Translations under genes and position numbers: made by a program | Assembly: GCA_003647765.1 (NCBI GenBank) | Contig: QMNM01000076.1 | Span: forward strand, 1-6,980 | Source of the DNA: Candidatus Cloacimonadota bacterium | GTDB taxonomy: Bacteria > Cloacimonadota > Cloacimonadia > JGIOTU-2 > B8-G9 | Direction of reading: 5' to 3' | DNA: 6,980 nt | The notes under the pieces: model-generated | What the model was told of the DNA's origin: nothing | The model's database searches: none | Seen by the model: only the letters and a program-made list of their open reading frames with translations | Part shown: piece after piece, positions 1 through 5,428 of the stretch | Layout of the letters: each line of letters starts with the position of its first letter | Numbering within the stretch: position 1 is the stretch's first letter

Positions 1-97
1 CAAACATTTTTATAAATTAAATTTTTTGCGATGAGTTTGTAAAGTTAGCGTTTGGTTCGCGTTTAATCTCTTTTAAAGAAAAAGGTGAACATATACA

Positions 98-1351
98 ATG
101 ATACTTTCAATTATTATAATTATAGTATTTATTATTTTATCATTCTTTTTTTCTGGTTGTGAAACAGGTCTAATATCTATTAACAAATTATCTTTGGAAA
201 AAAAAGCCAATACAAATTCTAAAACCAAATATTTACTTGATTTTGTCAATAATCCAGATAAAGTATTAGGCACTACTTTAATTGGCACGAATATCTCTTT
301 AGTAATAGTGGCTTCTGTTTTTACTGCACTTGTAATAAAATATAGAAAGTTAGGACTATCCGAGATAGCTTCTACTCTTATTATTTCAGGAATATTATTA
401 ATCTTTGCTGAAATCATTCCAAAGACACTTTTTCGTGATCATTCTGAATATTTGATTCCCAAATTATTACCTGTATTAAAATTTTTTAATATACTATTTT
501 ATCCGTTGATAAAAGCGTTAAGTAAAGTGAATTATCTATTATTAGGAATCTTTGGTATAAAGCACACAAAAAAGACATTATTTACTAAAGATGATATAGT
601 TTTTTTAATATCAGAGGCAGAAAAAGAAGGTGAAGTAGAGAAAAGCGAGCAGGAAATGATACATGAAGTCCTGACTTTTCGGGAATTAAGTGCGAAAAAT
701 GTAATGACTCCAAGAACTGATATTATCGCAGTTCAGGAAGACGACACTATTCAAAGTGTAATTGAGCTTTCTAAAAAAGAAGGACTCACTCGTTTTCCAG
801 TATACTCAAAAGATATTGACCATATAGAAGGTGTGCTTATTATTTATGATTTATTAAAAGCAGAAAGTAATGACGAAAAAGTTGCTAAATATAAAAGAAA
901 AGTTCATTTCGTTCCAGAAAGTATGAAAGCAAGCATCTTACTAAAAAGGATGCGAATCAAAAAAACTCCTCTTGTCATAGTTGTTGATGAATATGGCGGC
1001 ACAGCAGGATTAGTAACAATTGAAGATTTATTGGAAGAACTTGTCGGCGAAATAGAAGATGAATATGATGAATCTGAAATAGAGATTCAAAAAATTACTG
1101 AAAATACTTATATGGTGTTCGGAGAAGTTGAAATTGATTATCTTAATGATAACTATGGTTTTAAATTGCCTAAAAAAGATGAATATGAAACTGTTGCAGG
1201 ATTGATTATTAACAAAATCGCCAGAATTCCAAAAGTAAATGAAAAATTTGTTATTGATGGATATGAATTAACTATCAAACAAGCAACCAAGAAAAAAATA
1301 GAAAAGGTAATGATAAAAATTTTATTTACCTCTAAAAAAATAGAATCCTAA
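98..1351 (+). CDS. CNNM/CorC-family membrane protein with CBS pair (probable divalent cation efflux)
   Basis: This 417-residue inner-membrane protein has the three-part layout of the CNNM/CorC (HlyC/CorC, 'hemolysin-like') family, whose studied members are linked to Mg2+ or Co2+ export. Residues 1 to about 150 form the DUF21 membrane domain, with hydrophobic segments near 1-19, 60-80, 90-108 and 120-150 and the family signatures SGCETG (19-24), GTTLIGTN (58-65) and AEIIPKT (104-110). A CBS pair follows at about 195-325, with NVMTPRTD (201-208), GLTRFPVY (229-236) and VDEYGGTAGLVTIEDLLEE (296-314). The C-terminal CorC/HlyC domain spans about 330-410. The ATG at 98 is supported by AAGGTG at 82-87, 10 bases upstream. 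Length and motifs are complete, so it looks functional. The next gene starts 106 bp downstream after a repeat, so co-transcription is uncertain. The family assignment is firm; the transported ion is inferred, and older 'hemolysin' names for this family should not be taken literally. Confidence 0.93.
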   Translation: MILSIIIIIVFIILSFFFSGCETGLISINKLSLEKKANTNSKTKYLLDFVNNPDKVLGTTLIGTNISLVIVASVFTALVIKYRKLGLSEIASTLIISGILLIFAEIIPKTLFRDHSEYLIPKLLPVLKFFNILFYPLIKALSKVNYLLLGIFGIKHTKKTLFTKDDIVFLISEAEKEGEVEKSEQEMIHEVLTFRELSAKNVMTPRTDIIAVQEDDTIQSVIELSKKEGLTRFPVYSKDIDHIEGVLIIYDLLKAESNDEKVAKYKRKVHFVPESMKASILLKRMRIKKTPLVIVVDEYGGTAGLVTIEDLLEELVGEIEDEYDESEIEIQKITENTYMVFGEVEIDYLNDNYGFKLPKKDEYETVAGLIINKIARIPKVNEKFVIDGYELTIKQATKKKIEKVMIKILFTSKKIES

Positions 1352-1390
1352 CTTAATTTGAAAAATTGAAAAATATATGAGTTAAAAATT

Positions 1391-1417
1391 CCTCTGTGAC
1401 ATCCGTGTCTCTGGGGC
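1391..1417. repeat. Dispersed intergenic repeat, 'CTCTGTG...GTGTCTCTGGGG' type
   Basis: The 106-bp spacer between the CNNM/CorC gene and guanine deaminase holds one copy of the CTCTGTG/GTGTCTCTG repeat, preceded by AAATT. It closely resembles 5267-5299, which has the same AAATTCCTCT lead-in and a GTGTCTTTGTGG end, and it is the reverse-strand form of the copies at 2791-2809 and 6801-6852. No open frame or hairpin followed by a T-run is seen here. It ends about 40 bases before the guanine deaminase start. Its function is unknown. Confidence 0.7.
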
Positions 1418-1457
1418 AATTCCATTCAGATATAAAGAAAATTTATTACTATTCGTA

Positions 1458-2702
1458 ATGATGCAAAGAAAAATTATCAAAAGCAATTTTCTAACTCCTT
1501 TATCCTCAGACAAAGCAATTTTGCTCAGAGATAAGTATTTAATTATTGATGAATCTGGACAAATTGAGAATATAACTGATAATCTATTGAAAAGCAAAAA
1601 TGAGCTTGTGTACGATTTTTCCTCACAAATCATAATTCCTGGCTTGATTGACATTCATATTCACTTTCCACAATTATACTCAATTGGTCAGCATTGCAAT
1701 GATTTATTGAAATGGTTAAATAATTATATATTTGATGAAGAGAGGAAATTTGCTAATAACGAATATGCAAAAAGCGTAAGTGAGAAATTTTTTGCTAATT
1801 TGCTAAAACACGGCACTACAACAGCAGTAGTATATTCATCCATACATAAGGATGCAACAGATATTGCTTTTCAAACTGCAAAAAGATTAGGCAACCGAGT
1901 TTTTATCGGGAAAATGATGATGGACCAAAATTGCCCATATTTTCTAAAAGAGAATACTGATACATCAATTGCAGAAAGTATTGAACTATACGAAAAATGG
2001 AATGGTTATAATGATAGATTATATTATATATTCTCGCCTCGTTTTGCTATTTGTTGCTCAATGAACTTAATGAAGAATATTGGCAAATTTATTCACAGGT
2101 TGCCTGATGGTGTCTATGTACAAACTCATCTATCTGAGGATAAATCAGAGATTCAAACTGTTAAAAGATTATTCCCTAAATATCCAAACTATACTTCTAT
2201 TTATGAACATTCTGAAATATTAACAGCAAAGACCATAGTTGGACATACATTACACTTATCAGAAGAAGAATTCCGAATTTTACAAAAGTATGATGTAAAA
2301 ATTGCCCATTGTCCAGATGCAAATTTTTTCTTAAAAACTGGCAGTTTCCCTTATCAAAAGATTGTAAATTATGGATTATTATTTGGATTAGGCAGTGATA
2401 TTGGTGCAGGTACAAATTTTTCTATTTTTTATATAATGAAGATGATGAACTATACTCAAAAGGAGATTGATATTTCGCCAGAAATTGCTTTTTATTATGC
2501 TACATTAGGTGGAGCAAAATGTCTATCATTAGCAAATAAAATTGGTAGTATAGAAGTTGGTAAAATAGCAGATTTAGTTCTACTTAAATTACCAGATTAT
2601 ATTGATACAAGCAATGAACACAGTATTTTATCTTACCTTAGTTATCAAGGTGGAAAAGAGAATATAGATAAAGTAATGATTGCTGGTGAGTTTGTGAAAT
2701 AA
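1458..2702 (+). CDS. guaD: Guanine deaminase (amidohydrolase superfamily)
   Basis: The predicted 414-residue cytosolic zinc enzyme would hydrolyse guanine to xanthine and ammonia, in purine salvage or breakdown. The amidohydrolase barrel carries a full set of metal ligands: H67 and H69 in GLIDIHIHFPQ (62-72), H224 in THLSE (223-227) with E227 as the likely proton shuttle, H263 in VGHTLHL, and D314 in GLGSDIGAGTNFS. Several motifs separate guanine deaminases from the related chlorohydrolases and cytosine deaminases: HFPQ after the HxH, SPRF (193-196), AHCPDANFFL (283-292) and SDIGAGT. The C-terminal IGSIEVGKIADLVLL is the usual superfamily closing strand. The start is one of two adjacent ATG codons (1458, 1461); no strong Shine-Dalgarno is visible, only a weak AAAGAAA about 17 bases upstream. 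No purine permease or xanthine dehydrogenase is adjacent. The main alternative is a closely related aminohydrolase with a different purine or pterin substrate. Confidence 0.88.
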   Translation: MMQRKIIKSNFLTPLSSDKAILLRDKYLIIDESGQIENITDNLLKSKNELVYDFSSQIIIPGLIDIHIHFPQLYSIGQHCNDLLKWLNNYIFDEERKFANNEYAKSVSEKFFANLLKHGTTTAVVYSSIHKDATDIAFQTAKRLGNRVFIGKMMMDQNCPYFLKENTDTSIAESIELYEKWNGYNDRLYYIFSPRFAICCSMNLMKNIGKFIHRLPDGVYVQTHLSEDKSEIQTVKRLFPKYPNYTSIYEHSEILTAKTIVGHTLHLSEEEFRILQKYDVKIAHCPDANFFLKTGSFPYQKIVNYGLLFGLGSDIGAGTNFSIFYIMKMMNYTQKEIDISPEIAFYYATLGGAKCLSLANKIGSIEVGKIADLVLLKLPDYIDTSNEHSILSYLSYQGGKENIDKVMIAGEFVK

Positions 2703-2715
2703 TTTCATACCAAAT

Positions 2716-2785
2716 AATCTTTCAATCTTTATGAATCTTTATAAATCTTTATGAATCTTTCAATCTTTTTAATCTTTCAATCTTT
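2716..2785. repeat. Short tandem array of AATCTTT, eight copies
   Basis: AATCTTT occurs exactly eight times, starting at 2716, 2724, 2734, 2744, 2754, 2762, 2771 and 2779. Unit lengths of 8, 10, 10, 10, 8, 9 and 8 come from two unit types, AATCTTTC and AATCTTTATG (or ATA). It begins 14 bases after the guanine deaminase stop and ends about 78 bases before the radical SAM start. The unit is not a multiple of three and the stretch is not translated in any supported frame. It looks like a slippage-prone low-complexity array; any regulatory role is speculative. Confidence 0.9.
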
Positions 2786-2790
2786 TATTA

Positions 2791-2809
2791 ACCCCAGAGA
2801 ACACAGAAA
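2791..2809. repeat. Dispersed intergenic repeat, 'CCCCAGAGAACACAGA' type
   Basis: This short copy of the CCACAGAGACACAGAG repeat follows directly on the AATCTTT array, in the orientation opposite to 1391-1417. Its CCCCAGAGA end is the reverse complement of the TCTCTGGGG end of that copy, which supports common descent. It lies about 54 bases upstream of the radical SAM gene and shows no coding potential. Confidence 0.6.
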
Positions 2810-2862
2810 AGAATTTAATTTTCTAATACCAAGAAATAGATAATAATGGATGGAGTGTATAA

Positions 2863-3819
2863 ATGGAATATAAATACATATTTGGCCCAGTGCCTTCAAG
2901 AAGATTAGGAATTTCTCTTGGAATAGACCTTATACCTTTCAAAACCTGTTCACTTAACTGTGTGTACTGCGAATGTGGAGCAACTACTAATTTAACTATA
3001 AAAAGACAAGAATATGTACCATTAGATAAAATATTTGAAGAATTGGATGATTTTTTAAAAAGAGAGCCAGAATTGGATTTTATAACCTTTTCTGGTTCTG
3101 GCGAACCAACTTTACATAATGGAATTGGTGAAGTAATAAAATTTATAAAGACAAAATATTCACAATACAAAATTGCTGTATTAACAAATGGCACACTTCT
3201 TTCTGAAAGTAATGTAAGAAATGCGATAATAAATGCTGATTTAATAATGCCATCTTTGGATGCTGTTACACAATCAGTATTTAAAAGATTAAATAGACCG
3301 TTCCCAGGTTTAAATATTCAAGAGATTATTTATGGATTAATCAAAACAAGAATGGAATTCTCTGGACAAATTTACTTGGAAGTATTTATTGTTCCAGGAT
3401 TAAACGATACTGACTCAGAATTGACATTTCTGAAAAAGGCATTAACTGAAATAAATTCTGATAAGATACAGTTAAATACATTGGATAGGCCAGGAACAAG
3501 TGCCTGGGTAAGGCCATCTAGCAAAGAGGAATTAGAGAGAATAGCTAATTTTTTCAAGCCATTGCCAGTAGAGATTATTGCTAATTTTCAATCAAGAAAA
3601 AATATAAAAAGTTATCACAAAGATATAGCTGATTTAATCATTTCTACATTAAAAAGAAGGCCCTGTACTGCCGAAGATCTTGCCAATACATTAGGACTTC
3701 ATATAAACGAGATTAATAAGTATATCCAATCTTTATTGGAAAATGATGTTATTGAGAGTGAAATCTTAAAAAGAGGGATTTTTTTTAGAGCCAAAAATAA
3801 AAATTTACTACTGAACTAA
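2863..3819 (+). CDS. Radical SAM protein (COG0731-like) with C-terminal winged-helix segment
   Basis: This 318-residue cytosolic iron-sulfur protein has an N-terminal radical SAM domain (about 1-235) and a helical C-terminal domain (about 245-318). The [4Fe-4S] motif CxxxCxxC is C29, C33 and C36, followed by C38 in the family-typical VYCECGATT. The family lead-in FGPVPSRRLGISLGID spans 7-22. The SAM-binding glycine-rich strand is FSGSGEPTLH (76-85), with LTNGTLL (107-113) and EVFIVPGLND (173-182) as later barrel strands. The tail (DLIISTLKRRPCTAEDLA..., helix-turn-helix, then a strand pair) resembles a winged helix. The relatives named in COG0731 are compared with TYW1 tRNA wyosine synthases, but bacterial members of this short form have no reaction I can name with confidence. 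The ATG at 2863 has GGAGTG at 2852-2857, well spaced. No substrate gene or partner lies beside it, so no function beyond radical SAM chemistry is claimed. Confidence 0.9.
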   Translation: MEYKYIFGPVPSRRLGISLGIDLIPFKTCSLNCVYCECGATTNLTIKRQEYVPLDKIFEELDDFLKREPELDFITFSGSGEPTLHNGIGEVIKFIKTKYSQYKIAVLTNGTLLSESNVRNAIINADLIMPSLDAVTQSVFKRLNRPFPGLNIQEIIYGLIKTRMEFSGQIYLEVFIVPGLNDTDSELTFLKKALTEINSDKIQLNTLDRPGTSAWVRPSSKEELERIANFFKPLPVEIIANFQSRKNIKSYHKDIADLIISTLKRRPCTAEDLANTLGLHINEINKYIQSLLENDVIESEILKRGIFFRAKNKNLLLN

Positions 3820-3842
3820 CATAGGGTTCATTGTCTATGCAA

Positions 3843-3866
3843 AACGACATTGGAAGGTTGTTCTAC
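3843..3866. repeat. Palindromic repeat, copy A (degenerate)
   Basis: The sequence reads AACGACATTGGAAGGTTGTT followed by CTAC. It matches copy B (5405-5428) over the whole length apart from four positions in the palindrome, and keeps the CTAC tail. The arms are imperfect here: one mismatch and one G-T wobble. It sits 23 bases after the radical SAM stop, in the gap between convergent genes. It could fold as a weak hairpin in transcripts from either side, but no T-run follows, so I do not call it a terminator. Confidence 0.7.
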
Positions 3867-3977
3867 TCTGATTTTATCTGCGATATAACTCGCTTTTAGT
3901 ATGTAAAATTTAAACAAATTCATTGCATAGCTAATAACCGCTAATCCGAATTTATTTAGTTCTTTATGCTATTATAA

Positions 3978-3999
3978 AGCCACAAATTCGCGAATTAAA
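3978..3999. repeat. Dispersed intergenic repeat, 'AGCCACAAATTCGCGAATTA' type
   Basis: AAGCCACAAATTCGCGAATTA is a close match to AGCCACGAATTCACCGATTA at 5227-5246, in the same orientation. It contains the small self-complementary AATTCGCGAATT (3985-3996). It ends about five bases from the acyl-CoA dehydrogenase stop codon (4004-4006), so it lies at the 3' end of that leftward gene. The rest of the 3820-4003 gap holds palindrome copy A and otherwise nothing recognisable. Confidence 0.65.
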
Positions 4000-4003
4000 A
4001 TGT

Positions 4004-5134
4004 TTAGCTCTTTAATAATTTTTCTGCAATAATATCCTTTTGCGTTTGCAATGTTCCCATTATGAATTCCATAGATTTAGCATCACGAAACATTCTTTCC
4101 AAAGGAAAATCCTTCATATATCCATATCCACCACGCACTTGAATGGCATTTATTGTTGTTTTAACAGCCACTTGTGCAGAGGTCAATTTAGCGATAGCAC
4201 ATTCTTTTCCAGTGGACTTAGATTCACCTTTCAAAGCTACTGCATAATATAAAGTGCTTCTTGCTCCTGTAATATCAGATTCCATTTGTGCTAACATCCA
4301 TTGTATTGCCTGAAATTCTGCAATTGTTTTACCAAACTGTCTCCTTTGCAAAGAGTATTCAATGCTCATATCCAAAGCAGATTGAGCAATTCCTATTGCT
4401 ACTGCTGAAATTGCAATCTTTCCCATATCTGAAATCTTTTTAAGATAAAGTGTCTGCTCCATATCCTTACCAAGAAGATTCTCTTTTGGAATTTGACATT
4501 TCTCAAAGCTAAGTTCACAACTCTTAATACCACGAAGTCCTAATGTATTCTCTTCTTTATCAAAGATAAATCCATCCATTCCTTTTTCTATGAGAAATAT
4601 CTTAATTTTGCTTTGCTCATCTTTTGCAAATACAAGAAATAAATCCGCAGTATTCCCACCAAGCATAAGCCGTTTTTTGCCATTCAAAATATACTTCTCA
4701 CCTTGTTGACTAGTGATTAAATCTAAATCTGTAATCAGTGATTCTGCATCTGGTTCCATCAAACTGATACCAGATATTTCCTTTCCTTGTGCTAATTTTG
4801 GCAAATGTTTCCTTTTCTGTTCCTCTGTTCCGAATTGAGAAATCGCATAAGAAACTACTAAATTATGAATAGCACATATAACAGCAGTTGAGGCACATAC
4901 TTTAGCAATCTCCTCAATAGCAATTACAATACTAAGTATATCCATCTCATTGCCAGAGAATTTTTCTGGAATCGCCAAACCGAGCAATCCAAGTTGGCTC
5001 ATTTTTTTAAGAACATTCTTTGGAAATTCTCGTTTTTCATCAATTTCTACAGCATAGTCCTTCAATTCCTTTTCTGCGAATTCTCGCGACATATCTCTAA
5101 TTAACTTTTGATCTTCTGATAAATTAAAATCCAT
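4004..5134 (-). CDS. Acyl-CoA dehydrogenase family protein lacking the usual catalytic glutamate
   Basis: This 376-residue protein has normal family length and fold: N-terminal helices (1 to about 120), a beta domain (about 121-230) and C-terminal helices (about 235-376). Typical members oxidise acyl-CoA to enoyl-CoA with FAD and pass electrons to ETF. Clear hallmarks are EEQKRKHLPKLAQGK (104-118), LGLRGIKSCELSFE (198-211), SLQRRQFGKTIAEFQ (261-275) and QVRGGYGY (332-339), then FPLERMFRDAK. Active-site positions are unusual. The EGT motif that carries the catalytic Glu in most members reads MGT here (M359, codon at 4060-4058), and the alternative Glu site of isovaleryl-CoA-type enzymes is G238. 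The TEPxAGSD loop is MEPDAESL (126-133), and the W-I-T-N flavin segment is L-M-L-G (156-159). The ATG is backed by GAGAGG (5145-5140), five bases away. The frame is intact, so this is not obvious decay. It may be an enzyme with altered chemistry or a non-catalytic subunit. hutI lies 290 bp upstream; no ETF genes are present. Confidence 0.9.
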   Translation of the reverse strand: MDFNLSEDQKLIRDMSREFAEKELKDYAVEIDEKREFPKNVLKKMSQLGLLGLAIPEKFSGNEMDILSIVIAIEEIAKVCASTAVICAIHNLVVSYAISQFGTEEQKRKHLPKLAQGKEISGISLMEPDAESLITDLDLITSQQGEKYILNGKKRLMLGGNTADLFLVFAKDEQSKIKIFLIEKGMDGFIFDKEENTLGLRGIKSCELSFEKCQIPKENLLGKDMEQTLYLKKISDMGKIAISAVAIGIAQSALDMSIEYSLQRRQFGKTIAEFQAIQWMLAQMESDITGARSTLYYAVALKGESKSTGKECAIAKLTSAQVAVKTTINAIQVRGGYGYMKDFPLERMFRDAKSMEFIMGTLQTQKDIIAEKLLKS

Positions 5135-5168
5135 ATTTTCCTCTCTATAATTTTATAATACTATCAAA

Positions 5169-5203
5169 TTTTAGCCACAAAAAAACACGAAACAACACAA
5201 AAA
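5169..5203. repeat. Dispersed intergenic repeat, 'TTTTAGCCAC...ACACGAA' type
   Basis: The sequence starts TTTTAGCCAC and continues with an A-rich stretch containing AACACGAAACAACACAA. The reverse complement of 6941-6975 starts with the same ten bases and continues with the same spaced ACACGAA words, so the two are diverged inverted copies about 1.7 kb apart, lying on either side of hutI. This copy is about 35 bases upstream of the acyl-CoA dehydrogenase start, so it lies in or near its 5' leader or promoter region. Confidence 0.75.
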
Positions 5204-5223
5204 GATATCAGACATTGGATTTC

Positions 5224-5246
5224 TTTAGCCACGAATTCACCGATTA
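5224..5246. repeat. Dispersed intergenic repeat, 'TTTAGCCACGAATTCAC' type
   Basis: This second TTTAGCCAC-type copy within the 5135-5424 spacer reads TTTAGCCACGAATTCACCGA, then TTA. It is close to 3978-3999. It runs straight into the CTCTCTGTG block that follows, which shows that different repeat words are joined head to tail in this spacer. Confidence 0.7.
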
Positions 5247-5248
5247 TT

Positions 5249-5299
5249 TCTCTCTCTGTGTCCATAAATTCCTCTCTGTGCCCTCTGTGTCTTTGTGGC
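5249..5299. repeat. Dispersed intergenic repeat, 'CTCTCTGTGTCC / CTCTGTGTCTTTGTGGC' type
   Basis: Two adjoining sub-copies are seen: TCTCTCTCTGTGTCC (5249-5262), then CTCTCTGTGCCCTCTGTGTC and TTTGTGGC (5272-5299). The second is the longest rightward form of the word seen at 1391-1417 and is the reverse complement type of 6801-6852 (CCACAGAGACGCAGAGGACACAGAG). No open frame or stable long hairpin explains it. Confidence 0.75.
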
Positions 5300-5309
5300 G
5301 ATATAGTAC

Positions 5310-5338
5310 TTTAGCCATGAAGAGCACAAAGAAGCAGG
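5310..5338. repeat. Dispersed intergenic repeat, 'TTTAGCCATGAAGAGCACAAAGAAG' type
   Basis: This is the third TTTAGCCA-led copy in the same spacer, reading TTTAGCCATGAAGAGCACAA and then AGAAGCAGG. It is in the same orientation as 5169-5203 and 5224-5246 but more diverged. The remainder of the spacer up to palindrome copy B (5339-5404) has no feature I recognise. Confidence 0.6.
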
Positions 5339-5404
5339 TATAAATTTCTAACAAAATATTCTTATTTGACAGCATCAGCCTTCTACATTTTGTCTTCTTA
5401 TTTA

Positions 5405-5428
5405 AACGACCTTTCAAGGTCGTTCTAC
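5405..5428. repeat. Palindromic repeat, copy B (perfect arms), overlapping the hutI stop
   Basis: AACGACCTT-TC-AAGGTCGTT (5405-5424) has perfect 9-bp arms around two bases and is followed by CTAC (5425-5428). On the leftward strand the tail reads GTAG, and its TAG is the stop codon of hutI (5427-5425), so the repeat supplies the gene's termination codon. In hutI mRNA the hairpin would form directly after the stop, followed by UUUAAAUAAG. That is a weak U-tract, so it might act as a modest terminator or as an mRNA 3' stabiliser. Copies A and C share the sequence and orientation. Confidence 0.85.

Noticed and set aside
98-1351. Hemolysin
   Set aside because: The name is a historical label for the CBS/CorC_HlyC family; the DUF21 membrane domain and CBS pair fit a cation-transport protein, and nothing in the sequence indicates a secreted toxin.
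1382-1654. Leftward 90-codon open frame overlapping the start of guaD
   Set aside because: It lies mostly antisense to a well supported gene, runs through a dispersed repeat, and has no recognisable domain or ribosome binding site.
2823-3194. Leftward 123-codon open frame antisense to the radical SAM gene
   Set aside because: It mirrors the conserved radical SAM coding sequence on the other strand and shows no independent protein signal.
3820-3870. Rho-independent terminator after the radical SAM gene (CATAG/CTATG arms, or palindrome copy A)
   Set aside because: The CATAG stem is only five bases with a ten-base loop, copy A has imperfect arms, and neither is followed by a run of T.
5146-5180. 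Possible promoter for the leftward acyl-CoA dehydrogenase gene: TTGTGG (5180-5175), 17 bases, TATAAA
   Set aside because: The -35 match is poor and lies in a dispersed repeat, the AT-rich context gives many TATAAA-like words, and the implied transcript start would fall on the ribosome binding site.
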